A stretch of 64,000 bases of DNA from PWND01 sp964614525 (GTDB taxonomy: Bacteria > Bacteroidota > Bacteroidia > Bacteroidales > UBA7960). The notes beneath the pieces were generated by a model. The model was not told the origin of the DNA. It did not search any database and was given only the letters and a program-made list of their open reading frames with translations. Positions within the stretch are counted from its first letter, which is position 1; each line of letters begins with the position of its first letter. Position numbers and translations under genes: made by a program. Shown here piece after piece: positions 25,545-35,151 of the stretch. The stretch covers positions 5,866 through 69,865 of the forward strand of contig CAZTPA010000007.1 in NCBI GenBank assembly GCA_964614525.1. Direction: 5' to 3'.

Positions 25545-26594
25545 ATGAAACTTTCAGATTTTAGATTTCAACTCCCCGCTAATCTTATAGCAGAGCGCCC
25601 TGCACAAAATCGCGACGAATCAAGACTTATGGTCGTTGACAGAGCAACCGGTAACATTGAGCACAAGATGTTTAAAGATATTATCAATTATTTTGATGAT
25701 GGCGATGTAATGGTTGTTAATGATACTAAAGTATTTCCGGCAAGACTCTACGGAACAAAAGAAAAAACAGGTGCTAAAATAGAAGTTTTTCTTCTTAGAG
25801 AACTTAATCGTGAAGTAAGACTTTGGGATGTGTTAGTTGATCCTGCTAGAAAAATAAGAATTGGGAATAAGCTTTATTTCGGTGATGACGATAATCTTGT
25901 TGCTGAAGTTATTGATAATACTACATCCAGGGGAAGAACTCTTCGTTTCTTGTTTGATGGCACATATGATGAATTTAAAAAAACTATTGAATCTCTTGGT
26001 GAAACTCCTCTGCCTAAAATGATTAAGAGACCCGTGGATGCCGAGGATAAAGAACGATATCAAACAGTTTTTGCAAAAAGAGAAGGTGCTGTTGCTGCAC
26101 CTACCGCAGGTATGCACTTTAGTCGTGAATTGGTCAAAAGACTTGAAATTAAAGGTGTCACATTTACCAATATTACACTGCATGCAGGCTTAGGAAACTT
26201 CAGAAGTGTTGATGTGGAGGATCTTAGCAAGCATAAAATGGATTCTGAGCAATTTAGCGTTGAAGAAAAAACTGCTAATATTGTTAATAAAGCAAAAGAG
26301 AATAGAAAAAAAGTTTGTGCCGTTGGAACAACTTCCATGAGAGCTATTGAAACAAATGTCTCTATTTCCGGAATGCTTAAACCTTATGATGGCTGGACAA
26401 ATAAATTTATTTACCCCCCTTATGATTTTAGCGTTGCTGATGCCATGGTGTCAAATTTTCATCTGCCTCAATCAACTCTTATGATGATGGTTTCTGCATT
26501 TGCAGGTTTTGATCTGCTTATGAAAGCATACAAAATTGCAATTAAAGAAGAATATAAGTTTTTTACTTATGGTGATGCAATGCTTATTATCTAA
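25545..26594 (+). CDS. queA: tRNA preQ1(34) S-adenosylmethionine ribosyltransferase-isomerase QueA
   Basis: A 349-residue enzyme of queuosine synthesis that transfers and isomerises the ribosyl part of SAM onto preQ1 at the tRNA wobble base. Family motifs are the N-terminal FQLPANLIAERPAQNRDESRLMV (split across the start), GDVMVVNDTKVFPARLYGTK, AVAAPTAGMHFSRELV, HAGLGNFRSVDVEDL, GTTSMRAIET and the C-terminal NFHLPQSTLMMMVSAFAG. Length is normal. It is followed by ispD after 23 bases. Confidence 0.94.
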   Translation: MKLSDFRFQLPANLIAERPAQNRDESRLMVVDRATGNIEHKMFKDIINYFDDGDVMVVNDTKVFPARLYGTKEKTGAKIEVFLLRELNREVRLWDVLVDPARKIRIGNKLYFGDDDNLVAEVIDNTTSRGRTLRFLFDGTYDEFKKTIESLGETPLPKMIKRPVDAEDKERYQTVFAKREGAVAAPTAGMHFSRELVKRLEIKGVTFTNITLHAGLGNFRSVDVEDLSKHKMDSEQFSVEEKTANIVNKAKENRKKVCAVGTTSMRAIETNVSISGMLKPYDGWTNKFIYPPYDFSVADAMVSNFHLPQSTLMMMVSAFAGFDLLMKAYKIAIKEEYKFFTYGDAMLII

Positions 26595-26617
26595 ATTTAA
26601 TAGATGGAATAGCATTA

Positions 26618-27280
26618 ATGAAAAAAATAGTACTTATAACATCCGGAGGAGTGGGTTTAAGAGCTAACTCCTCTTTGCCTAAGCAGTTTGTTGAATTGCT
26701 GGGAAAACCTATGTTAATGTACTCTTTCTTTGCATTTTCAAAATATTCATCCGATATTGAATTTGTTCTTACCCTTCATAAAGACCAAATAGATTATTGG
26801 GAAAAAATTTGTAAGAAGCATAAGTTTGTTATTAATCATAAAGTTGTTGAAGGTGGACCAACAAGGTTTCATTCTGTGAAAAACGGTTTAAAATATGTTG
26901 AAAATAACGCGCTGGTTGCAATACATGATGGTGCAAGACCTTTTGTAAATCTTGATGTAATCTCATCAACTTTTAGAATGGCAGAACGCTTTGGTAATGC
27001 CATCCCTTCTGTTAATCTCACGGATTCTGTTAGGTTAGTTGAGAATATGCATAACTCTCCCATAAATAGAAATAAAATAAAGATTATACAAACTCCTCAA
27101 TGCTTTAAATCCGAATTAATAAAGGATGCATATAATCAAAACTATGATGAGCGATTTACTGATGACGCTTGTGTGCTTGAATCCAGAGGACACAAAATAT
27201 TCCTTACGGAAGGGAATCCTGAAAACATTAAAATCACTACAGCTTTGGATTTTAAAATTGCTGAGAGTTTCCTTAAATAA
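26618..27280 (+). CDS. ispD: 2-C-methyl-D-erythritol 4-phosphate cytidylyltransferase IspD
   Basis: A 220-residue nucleotidyltransferase of the MEP isoprenoid pathway that makes CDP-methylerythritol from MEP and CTP. The CTP-binding loop is SGGVGLRANSSLPKQF at the N-terminus, a slightly unusual version of GGxGxRMG..PKQF. The IHDGARPFV motif and IIQTPQCFK motif follow as in IspD. A related ribitol-phosphate cytidylyltransferase (TarI) remains possible, but nothing nearby suggests teichoic acid. It converges with miaB, with a 10-base gap. Confidence 0.85.
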   Translation: MKKIVLITSGGVGLRANSSLPKQFVELLGKPMLMYSFFAFSKYSSDIEFVLTLHKDQIDYWEKICKKHKFVINHKVVEGGPTRFHSVKNGLKYVENNALVAIHDGARPFVNLDVISSTFRMAERFGNAIPSVNLTDSVRLVENMHNSPINRNKIKIIQTPQCFKSELIKDAYNQNYDERFTDDACVLESRGHKIFLTEGNPENIKITTALDFKIAESFLK

Positions 27281-27290
27281 TTGATTAAAA

Positions 27291-28616
27291 CTATTTAACA
27301 GCTTCTCCCAATAAGGTTGCAGCAGTGCAGCTTTCAATTTTTACATTAACGTAATCCCCGGGATTAAAACCTTCATCATTAAAAACTACAACTTTGTTTT
27401 GCTCATTTCTGCCGGACACTTTATTTTTAGATTTCTTAGAATATCCTTCTACTAAAACTTCCTGAATTTTGCCGATATCACTTTGATTACTACTTAATGA
27501 GAGTTCCTGCTGAAGATTAATTATTTCATTTAAACGACGAAGTTTCTCTTTTTCCGGGATATCATCTTTGTGCTGTTTTGCAGCTAAAGTGCCTTCTCTT
27601 TCCGAATATTTAAACATAAAGGCAAAATCAAAACCAACTTCTTTCATCAAGCTTAATGTTTGTTGGTGGTCTTCTTCTGTTTCTCCACAAAACCCGGAGA
27701 TAATATCTGTTGAAATTGCACAGCCGGGAATAGTCTCCTTTATTTTATTTATTCTTTCCAAATAACTCTCACGCGTATATTTTCTATTCATGCGTTTTAA
27801 TACTATTGTGCTTCCTGATTGCACAGGAAGATGAACAGACTTGCAAATGTTCTTATTGGCAGCAATAATATTTATTAATTCATCTGAAATGTCTTTTGGA
27901 TGAGATGTTGCAAATCTAATTCGTAGCAATGGGCTTATGGCAGAAATGCTTTCCAGCAGCTTGCTGAAATTAATATTTCCTTCTTTCCACTTATAAGAAT
28001 TTACATTCTGACCTAAGAGTGTAATTTCCCGATAACCCTGATTAAACAATTCTTTTGCCTCTTTTAAAATAGTTTCAGGATTTCTGCTTCGCTCTTTTCC
28101 CCTGGTAAATGGCACAACGCAATATGAACAGAAATTTTCACAACCACGCATAATAGATATAAATGCTGATATTTTATTGCCTGAATATTTTACAGGAGTG
28201 ATATCTGCATAAGTTTCTTCAGTTGATAATAAAACATTACATGCTTTTTGACCGGATTCAACATCTGATAATAATTTGGGCAAATCTCTGTAAACATCCG
28301 GCCCGGCAACCATATCTATTCGCATGCCAAGTTCTTCTTCTTCAAGCAAGTCGGTTTTCATCCGTTCTGCCATGCAACCGATTACACCTATTATAAGATT
28401 AGGATTGTTTTTACGTAAATGCTGAATTTGCTTTAATCGGTTCAGAACTCTTTTTTCTGCATGATCACGTATAGAACAGGTATTTATAAAGATTATATCA
28501 GAATCCAGAATTTCTGTTGTTGCCTCAAAACCATTCTCTAACATTATTGAAGCCACTATCTCGCTATCTGAAAAATTCATCTGGCAACCGTATGTCTCTA
28601 TGTAAAGTTTTTTCAT
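27291..28616 (-). CDS. miaB: tRNA-2-methylthio-N6-isopentenyladenosine(37) methylthiotransferase MiaB
   Basis: A 441-residue radical SAM methylthiotransferase acting on A37 of tRNAs. The N-terminal UPF0004 domain has YGCQMN, the second Cys in INTCSIRDHA and the third in IGCMAER, which bind the auxiliary cluster. The radical SAM site is RGCENFCSYC. A TRAM RNA-binding domain forms the C-terminus (about residues 375-441). I use the ATG at 28616, which gives MKKLYIETYGCQMN; a longer frame to 28748 adds 44 residues with no family similarity. Confidence 0.94.
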   Translation of the reverse strand: MKKLYIETYGCQMNFSDSEIVASIMLENGFEATTEILDSDIIFINTCSIRDHAEKRVLNRLKQIQHLRKNNPNLIIGVIGCMAERMKTDLLEEEELGMRIDMVAGPDVYRDLPKLLSDVESGQKACNVLLSTEETYADITPVKYSGNKISAFISIMRGCENFCSYCVVPFTRGKERSRNPETILKEAKELFNQGYREITLLGQNVNSYKWKEGNINFSKLLESISAISPLLRIRFATSHPKDISDELINIIAANKNICKSVHLPVQSGSTIVLKRMNRKYTRESYLERINKIKETIPGCAISTDIISGFCGETEEDHQQTLSLMKEVGFDFAFMFKYSEREGTLAAKQHKDDIPEKEKLRRLNEIINLQQELSLSSNQSDIGKIQEVLVEGYSKKSKNKVSGRNEQNKVVVFNDEGFNPGDYVNVKIESCTAATLLGEAVK

Positions 28617-28864
28617 TATATGATAATACCCCTCAAATCGTGATGTGTTCTTAGTTAATCGTGCAAAAATACTCAAAAATGTCGGTTTATTTTGTAAAAA
28701 AAATATGCTTTCTTTGCAAATTACAAAAGGTTTTGCTTTTCTTTGCAAAATTTTGAAGCATGAAATATTGTTTTATTCTTTGAGTTTCTTTTTAAAAGAG
28801 AAACAAATTATTTTTACGATTCAATTCTGAAATCATTTTTTAAGATTTAAACTAAACATATATT

Positions 28865-31210
28865 ATGGCAAAAAATCTTGTCATTGTCGAGTCACCGGCA
28901 AAAGCAAAAACAATTGAAGGTTTTCTTGGAAAGGATTATCATGTAAAATCCAGCTATGGTCATGTCAGAGATTTGTCAAAAACAAATCTTGGTGTTCAAA
29001 TAGATAATGATTTTGAACCTCAGTACGAGATCTCTCCTGATAAGAAAAAGGTTGTCGCAGAGCTGAAAAAGGAGGCAAAAGGTGCCGACATGGTTTGGCT
29101 AGCAACTGATGAGGACCGCGAAGGAGAGGCCATCTCATGGCATCTTGTTGAAAGTTTAAAATTGCCTGAGAACAAATATAAGCGCATTGTTTTTCATGAG
29201 ATTACAAAGAGCGCAATTACTAATGCTATCTCAAAATCAAGAAAACTGGATGTTAGTCTTGTTAATGCTCAACAAGCTAGAAGGGTGCTGGACAGGCTTG
29301 TTGGATTTGAACTTTCTCCGGTTCTTTGGAAAAAAGTTAGACCGTCATTGTCTGCCGGTAGAGTGCAATCTGTTACAGTTAGACTGATAGTTGAAAGAGA
29401 AAAGGAAATACAGGCTTTTAAACAGCAGAATTATTATAAAATAATAGCATTGTTTGATGTAGAACATAATGGACAAACAATGCAATTCAGAGCTGAACTT
29501 CCCGGCAAAATTGCAGATAAAGAAAAAGCATTTGTGCTTCTTGAAAAATGCAAGGATAGCGACTTTATTGTTGAAAGTGTTGATACCAAACCTGCATCTA
29601 AATCGCCCTCTGCTCCCTTTACTACATCAACATTACAACAAGATGCCAGTAGAAAACTTGGATTTTCGGTTTCTAAAACAATGCTACTCGCCCAAAGACT
29701 TTATGAGTCAGGAAAGATTACATATATGAGAACCGATTCTGTGAATCTTTCAGACTTTGCTGTGGATATGGCAAAGTCTGAAATAACAAAGGCTTTCGGA
29801 GCAAAATATTCTAAAACAAGAAAATATACAACAAAAAGCAAAGGAGCTCAAGAAGCTCATGAAGCGATCAGGCCAACGGATCTTTCAGCTAAAGTTGCTA
29901 GTAGCGATTCTCAGGAACAAAGACTTTATGAGTTAATTTGGAAAAGAACTCTGGCTTCACAAATGGCGGATGCTGTGTTGGAAAAAACGAATGTTAGCAT
30001 TGGCATTTCTAAAGCAGAAGAAAAACTGACTGCTTCCGGTGAAGTTATTAAGTTTGACGGATTTCTTAAACTTTATATTGAATCTACCGAAGATGAAGAT
30101 GAAGAAACCGGCAAAGGAATTCTGCCGCCGTTATCAAAAGGGCAATCACTTGACTTAAACTCAATGCAAGCCATTGAAAGATTTACAAAACATCCGCCAA
30201 GATATACTGAAGCCGGACTTGTGAAAAAGCTTGAAGAACTCGGCATCGGCAGGCCATCAACTTATGCACCAACAATTTCTGTAATTCAAAAAAGAGAATA
30301 TGTTGTAAAAGAAAGCAGAGAGGGTGAAAAAAGAAATTATTTCGTGCTGGAACTTAGTAACTCAAGAATTATTGAACTTGAAAAATCAGAAATGACCGGA
30401 GCAGAGAAAAACAAACTGTTTCCTACTGATTTGGGAATTGTTGTTAATAATTTTTTGATGGAGTATTTTAAGGATATTATTGATTATAGCTTTACTGCGA
30501 AACTTGAGAAAGAATTTGATGAAATTGCTCAAAACAATAGCGAATGGAAAGCTGTGGTTAAAGATTTTTATTGGCCGTTTCATGAAAAGGTAGAAAATGC
30601 ATTAGAGCATGCAGAAAAAGCAAGCGGAGCCAGGTTGCTGGGAACTGACCCAAAAACAGGAAAAAATGTTTATTCAAGGATTGGAAGATATGGTCCAATG
30701 GTGCAAATTGGAGAAGCAAATGAAGAAGAAAAACCTTCTTTTGCCGGCTTATTAAAAAGCCAGAGTTTGGATTCAATTACCCTTGAAGAAGCACTGGATT
30801 TATTCAGACTGCCCAGAACTGTCGGAAAATACGAAGATAAGGATGTTGTTGCCGCTATCGGTAGGTTTGGACCTTATATCAGACATGACAGCAAATTTGT
30901 ATCCCTACCCAAAACTGATGATCCTTTAACCGTTAGCCTTGAAAGAGCAATTGAAATCATTGAAGATAAAAGGGAAGCTGAAAGAAAGAAAATAATTAAG
31001 GAATTTAAAGAAGAACCTGAAATTAAAATTCTGGCCGGAAGATGGGGGCCTTATATCTCTTTTAAAGGAGAAAATCTAAAAATTCCCAAAACACAAAATC
31101 CTGAAGAACTTACTCTTGAGGATTGTTTTAAAATTAAAGAGGCTGGTGGAGCAACCTCAACGAAAAAAAAGCGTACAACAAAAAGTAAATCTTCTAAGAA
31201 AAAGAAATAG
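28865..31210 (+). CDS. topA: DNA topoisomerase I TopA
   Basis: A 781-residue type IA topoisomerase that relaxes negative supercoils. An N-terminal Toprim domain starts at NLVIVESPAKAKTIEGFL and includes ATDEDREGEAISWHL with acidic Mg2+ ligands. The active-site Tyr is Tyr287 in ITYMRTDSVNL. Instead of zinc fingers the C-terminus has three Toprim_C-type repeats (for example RIGRYGPMVQIG, AIGRFGPYIR, AGRWGPYISF), then a Lys/Ser-rich tail. This is the usual Bacteroidota form. An arginase-like gene follows after 5 bases. Confidence 0.95.
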   Translation: MAKNLVIVESPAKAKTIEGFLGKDYHVKSSYGHVRDLSKTNLGVQIDNDFEPQYEISPDKKKVVAELKKEAKGADMVWLATDEDREGEAISWHLVESLKLPENKYKRIVFHEITKSAITNAISKSRKLDVSLVNAQQARRVLDRLVGFELSPVLWKKVRPSLSAGRVQSVTVRLIVEREKEIQAFKQQNYYKIIALFDVEHNGQTMQFRAELPGKIADKEKAFVLLEKCKDSDFIVESVDTKPASKSPSAPFTTSTLQQDASRKLGFSVSKTMLLAQRLYESGKITYMRTDSVNLSDFAVDMAKSEITKAFGAKYSKTRKYTTKSKGAQEAHEAIRPTDLSAKVASSDSQEQRLYELIWKRTLASQMADAVLEKTNVSIGISKAEEKLTASGEVIKFDGFLKLYIESTEDEDEETGKGILPPLSKGQSLDLNSMQAIERFTKHPPRYTEAGLVKKLEELGIGRPSTYAPTISVIQKREYVVKESREGEKRNYFVLELSNSRIIELEKSEMTGAEKNKLFPTDLGIVVNNFLMEYFKDIIDYSFTAKLEKEFDEIAQNNSEWKAVVKDFYWPFHEKVENALEHAEKASGARLLGTDPKTGKNVYSRIGRYGPMVQIGEANEEEKPSFAGLLKSQSLDSITLEEALDLFRLPRTVGKYEDKDVVAAIGRFGPYIRHDSKFVSLPKTDDPLTVSLERAIEIIEDKREAERKKIIKEFKEEPEIKILAGRWGPYISFKGENLKIPKTQNPEELTLEDCFKIKEAGGATSTKKKRTTKSKSSKKKK

Positions 31211-31215
31211 AAAAC

Positions 31216-32400
31216 ATGGAACTTGAGGTTTATTTTGAAGCTGTTGACCCCGCAAAAATTCAAGGAAAAGGCAAACATCATCCGCTTATTCTGGGAGAAG
31301 TGATTGATGCTTTTTATACTAATGGAAGTTTTCCGGATTTAAATAATAAACAGATTGCAATTTTTGGTGTTACTGAAGACCGAAATGCACCCCAAAATGA
31401 GGGTTGTGGATTAGCTCCCGATTATGTCAGAAAATATCTGTATAATTTGCTTCAGGGTCCTAATAAAGTTAGAATTGCCGACTTGGGAAATATTATTGCG
31501 GGAAATACTACTGAAGACACTTATTATGCTGTTAAAACAGTTGTTGCCGAGCTAATTGAGAACAAAATCATTCCCGTTATTATTGGTGGCAGCCAGGATA
31601 TTACATATGCAAATTACCTTGCATACGAGTCTTTAGGCCAAATTATTAATATTGTTAATACTGATTCATGCTTTGATATTGGCCTTAATGATGATAGTTT
31701 AAACCACAAGGGATACCTTAGCAATATCATAAAGCATCAGCCTAATTATCTTTTCAATTATACAAATATTGGCTATCAAACATATTTTACAGATCAGGAT
31801 GCTATAGATTTGATGAATAAATTGTTTTTTGATGTTTACAGACTAGGGCTTGTAAGAAATAATCTGGAAGAGGTTGAACCTATTGTTAGAAATTCTGATA
31901 TGTTTTCATTTGATGTCTCAAGTATCCGGCAATCCGATGCCCCCGGAAACTATTTTGCATCACCTAATGGTTTCTATGGTGAGGAGGCTTGCCAAATTGT
32001 GAGATATGCCGGACTTAGTGATAAGCTTTCTTCTATTGGTTTTTATGAATATAATCCCGCATTTGACAATGGTGAACAAACCGCACACCTTGTTGCTCAA
32101 ATGATTTGGTATTTTATTGATGGCTTTGCCAATCGTAAAAATGATTTCCCGGATAGAGAAAGAAAGGACTCAGGAGCATATATTAAATATGTTGTTTCAA
32201 TTAAAGAGTTTACAAATGAAATTGTTTTTTATAAAAGCAAAATCAGTGATAGATGGTGGATGGAGGTACCTTGCCCTTCAGGTATGCAAGTTAAATATGA
32301 AAGACAGTTTTTAGTTCCATGTTCTTATAAAGATTATCAAGCTGCATGTCAGGAAGAGATTCCCGAGAAATGGTGGCAGGTTTATCAAAAATTTTTATGA
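31216..32400 (+). CDS. Arginase/formimidoylglutamase-fold protein with a degraded metal site
   Basis: A 394-residue ureohydrolase-fold protein, often auto-annotated formimidoylglutamase. The three metal motifs are recognisable but altered. GGGH is GGSQ (residues 124-127, His replaced by Gln). DAHxD is DSCFD (150-154, His replaced by Cys). DxDxxD is DVSSIR (233-238, both later Asp lost). So roughly half of the Mn ligands are gone, and I doubt ureohydrolase activity. It lies 5 bases after topA and one promoter region before the T9SS operon. A structural or regulatory role near the T9SS is speculation. Confidence 0.75.
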   Translation: MELEVYFEAVDPAKIQGKGKHHPLILGEVIDAFYTNGSFPDLNNKQIAIFGVTEDRNAPQNEGCGLAPDYVRKYLYNLLQGPNKVRIADLGNIIAGNTTEDTYYAVKTVVAELIENKIIPVIIGGSQDITYANYLAYESLGQIINIVNTDSCFDIGLNDDSLNHKGYLSNIIKHQPNYLFNYTNIGYQTYFTDQDAIDLMNKLFFDVYRLGLVRNNLEEVEPIVRNSDMFSFDVSSIRQSDAPGNYFASPNGFYGEEACQIVRYAGLSDKLSSIGFYEYNPAFDNGEQTAHLVAQMIWYFIDGFANRKNDFPDRERKDSGAYIKYVVSIKEFTNEIVFYKSKISDRWWMEVPCPSGMQVKYERQFLVPCSYKDYQAACQEEIPEKWWQVYQKFL

Positions 32401-32733
32401 TTTTTTTTTAATTTGTATTTATTAAAACAAAAAAACACTATTTTTAAGGTCTGAAGAAACAGATATTATTATTGCGTATTATTACTGATAAATTGTAAAT
32501 ACATCATATATACCTTTGTAAAGTGGCTAATAGCCTGTAAAATTTTATAAGTTATTGATTTACACATAGTTCTTTGAATATTTGATCTGAAAATTATTAA
32601 CAATTGCTTGTTAATAAAATTATTTATTGTATTTTTACCGCCCGCAATTCAAAAGACATAAATGCTTATTTTTTTATTTGTATTAAATAAATTTTTTATT
32701 TTTCCGTTTTTTGAATTAACAAGCAAATGTATT
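32401..32733 (+). promoter_or_regulatory. Leader and promoter region of the T9SS operon
   Basis: No gene is supported in these 333 bases. A -7-like TACCTTTG is at 32511-32518, with a TTG at 32493-32495 upstream. A perfect 10-bp inverted repeat with a 4-base loop, TTATTAACAA ttgc TTGTTAATAA, spans 32594-32617. It would lie in the transcript leader or act as an operator about 117 bases before the porP ATG. Confidence 0.5.
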
Positions 32734-33681
32734 ATGAAAAAATTGTGCTTAAGTTTCGGTTTTATTTTATTTGTTAGCCTTGTCTTTGGGCAACAAGAAC
32801 CACAATTTAGTCATAATATGTTCAACAATATGGGAATTAATCCTGGCTTCGCCGGACTTAGAAATTCTATCTGTGCTACCGGGTTTTACCGACAACAATG
32901 GGCCGGATATAAAACAGAAGATGGTGAAAAACTTTCTCCTGAAACATACAGTATGAATGTTGATGCACCAATATCTTTTATTAGAGGAGGTCTTGCTCTG
33001 GGTTTTGTTCAGGATAATGTTGGCGCTCATACTGCAGTTGGTGTTAAACTGGCATATTCTTATCATTTGGATATGGATTATGGCAAACTAGGAATAGGTG
33101 CACAAGTGGGTTTTATTGATCAGAGAATAGATTTTTCACAATATGAACCAATCACTGATGGAGATCCTGTATTAGTTGAATCAGATGAACAAAGTAATAT
33201 TTTAATAGATTTTGCTCTTGGCGGATTTTATAAAACAGATGAAAATGCATGGATGGGTTTGTCATTCTCGCAAATTAGACAAGCAAGCAGAGAAATAGGA
33301 TATGCTAATTATCGCTTAAAAAGACATGCGTACTTTGTTGGAGGTTTTGATTTTGTTTATCCGAATAACCATTCATATGTAATTACACCATCTGCTTTGG
33401 TTAAATCTGATTTTAATTCTTATCAAGTAGATATAAATGCAATGATTACATACGCGAATAAAGTTTGGGGTGGGGTTAGTTATAGAATAAATGATGCAAT
33501 TGCATTCTTTTTGGGCGTAAAATTAGATCAAATTAGTATTGGGTATTCATACGATTTTACAACATCTCTTTTAGGCCGGCAGGGACGTAGCTGGGGAAGT
33601 CATGAAGTTATGTTGCAGTATTGCTTTAATCTTGAAATTGAAAGATTAAATCAGCCTTTTAGAAATATAAGGTTTTTATAA
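32734..33681 (+). CDS. porP: PorP/SprF family type IX secretion outer-membrane protein
   Basis: A 315-residue outer-membrane protein of the T9SS. A signal peptide (MKKLCLSFGFILFVSLVFGQ) is followed at once by the family hallmark QEPQFSHNMFNNMGINPGFAG. The rest is rich in alternating beta strands typical of the PorP/SprF 14-strand barrel. I use the ATG at 32734; an ATG at 32662 would add 24 hydrophobic residues before an already complete signal peptide. It precedes gldK by about 100 bases, as porP precedes porK in Porphyromonas. There it is thought to anchor the motor ring or hold cell-surface partners. Confidence 0.88.
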   Translation: MKKLCLSFGFILFVSLVFGQQEPQFSHNMFNNMGINPGFAGLRNSICATGFYRQQWAGYKTEDGEKLSPETYSMNVDAPISFIRGGLALGFVQDNVGAHTAVGVKLAYSYHLDMDYGKLGIGAQVGFIDQRIDFSQYEPITDGDPVLVESDEQSNILIDFALGGFYKTDENAWMGLSFSQIRQASREIGYANYRLKRHAYFVGGFDFVYPNNHSYVITPSALVKSDFNSYQVDINAMITYANKVWGGVSYRINDAIAFFLGVKLDQISIGYSYDFTTSLLGRQGRSWGSHEVMLQYCFNLEIERLNQPFRNIRFL

Positions 33682-33737
33682 AAATATTTACAATCTTTGT
33701 TGTAACAATAGAAAAATTAATTCGTTTAAATTATTAA

Positions 33738-33788
33738 ATGAAAAAAGAAAATTTAATTAGTGGTCATAAAAAACAGGAGCTATCATGA
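33738..33788 (+). CDS. Possible 16-codon upstream ORF coupled to gldK
   Basis: A short frame encodes MKKENLISGHKKQELS and ends in a TGA (33786-33788) that overlaps the gldK ATG as ATGA. The AGGAG at 33775-33779 lies inside it, 5 bases before the gldK ATG. It could couple or attenuate gldK translation. A tiny frame with ATGA at its end can also arise by chance. Confidence 0.3.
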   Translation: MKKENLISGHKKQELS

Positions 33789-35083
33789 AAAGAATAGTTT
33801 TTTTTGCTTCTATTATCATTTTTGTGTTAAATAGTTGTGATCGTGGCGCAGGCCACCTAACAGGAGTACAAGACAGACCGAGTATTTACTACGGTCACCC
33901 ACCGGGAATGGTTTACATCCCTCTTGGTAGTTATACGATGGGACCTTCTGATGAAGATATTGCTTATACTCATAATGCAATATCTAAAACAGTGTCTTTG
34001 CCCTCATTTTACATGGATCAAACTGAGATTACAAATAATCAGTATAGGCAATTCGTATATTGGATCAGAGATTCTTTAGCCCATATGAAATTATCGGAGT
34101 TTGATGAAGGTCATCTTATCTTAGTTGATGAGTATGGACAAGACCTTGAACCCCCATTAATTAATTGGGATATGAAAATCAACTGGGATGGCGAAGAGGA
34201 AAGAGAATTTCTTGCTGAACTTTTTTTGCCGGAGCATGAAAGATTTTTTCGGAAACGTGAAATTGACACAAGAAAATTAATTTATAGGTATTATAGAATT
34301 GACTTGCAAAGAGCTGCAAGGAGAACAGAAAGAGATACACCAAGAAGAGATTTTGTTCTTGAGTATGAAACTCCTGTTTATCCCGATACTCTTGCATGGA
34401 TTCACGATTTTAGCTATTCCTATAATGAACCAATGACCAAAAATTATTTCTGGCACCCAACTTATGATCACTATCCTGTTGTTGGAGTTAGTTGGATGCA
34501 AGCCAGAGCATTTACCATTTGGAGAACACAATATCTAAATAATTTCTTAACACGTCAGGGTAGTGCTATAGCTTCTGACTTTAGATTACCTTCTGAGGCA
34601 GAATGGGAATATGCTGCCAGAGGAGGTCTTGATCTTAATTCATACCCATGGGGTGGCCCTTATATTAGAAATATTGACGGTTGTTTCCTTGCTAATTATA
34701 AACCTTTAAGAGGTAATTATACTGATGATGGTGGTTTCCAGACAGTTATAGTGGGGCATTATCCTCCTAATGATTATGGATTGTATGACATGGCAGGAAA
34801 TGTTGCAGAATGGACAATAGATGCATATGATGAATCGTTCTATTCTTTCGGACATGATATGAATATGAGTTATCAATATGAAGCTGATCCCGATGATCCA
34901 ATTACTAAAAAACGTAAAGTTATTCGCGGGGGCAGTTGGAAAGATGTAGGTAGCTTTTTACAAGTCAGCACACGTACGTATGAATATCAGGATACAGCAA
35001 AAGTTTTTATCGGCTTTAGATGTGTACAAGATTTTTTAGGTCGTGATGTTAATGATGGTGCAGGTTCTTCAAATGTTTATTAA
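33785..35083 (+). CDS. gldK: T9SS ring lipoprotein GldK/PorK
   Basis: A 432-residue outer-membrane lipoprotein that forms the periplasmic T9SS ring with GldN/PorN. The lipobox is LNSC with lipidated Cys18. The mature part is an FGE-sulfatase (SUMF1-like) fold: GMVYIPLGSYTMGPSDED, YMDQTEITNNQYRQFVYW, VSWMQARAFTIWR, RLPSEAEWEYAARGG, GLYDMAGNVAEWT and RGGSW. The catalytic Cys pair of true FGE enzymes is not evident. A clear AGGAG ribosome binding site lies at 33775-33779. gldL, gldM and gldN follow in order. Confidence 0.94.
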   Translation: MKRIVFFASIIIFVLNSCDRGAGHLTGVQDRPSIYYGHPPGMVYIPLGSYTMGPSDEDIAYTHNAISKTVSLPSFYMDQTEITNNQYRQFVYWIRDSLAHMKLSEFDEGHLILVDEYGQDLEPPLINWDMKINWDGEEEREFLAELFLPEHERFFRKREIDTRKLIYRYYRIDLQRAARRTERDTPRRDFVLEYETPVYPDTLAWIHDFSYSYNEPMTKNYFWHPTYDHYPVVGVSWMQARAFTIWRTQYLNNFLTRQGSAIASDFRLPSEAEWEYAARGGLDLNSYPWGGPYIRNIDGCFLANYKPLRGNYTDDGGFQTVIVGHYPPNDYGLYDMAGNVAEWTIDAYDESFYSFGHDMNMSYQYEADPDDPITKKRKVIRGGSWKDVGSFLQVSTRTYEYQDTAKVFIGFRCVQDFLGRDVNDGAGSSNVY

Positions 35084-35089
35084 TTTTTA

Positions 35090-35097
35090 TATATTTG
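35090..35097 (+). promoter_or_regulatory. Possible internal promoter between gldK and gldL
   Basis: TATATTTG followed by CAC matches TAnnTTTG and lies in the 68-base gap between gldK and gldL. The -33 element is not clear. Confidence 0.35.
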
Positions 35098-35151
35098 CAC
35101 TATAACAAATAAACAAATAAACAAAATATATCATTTTATAGATAAAGCCTT

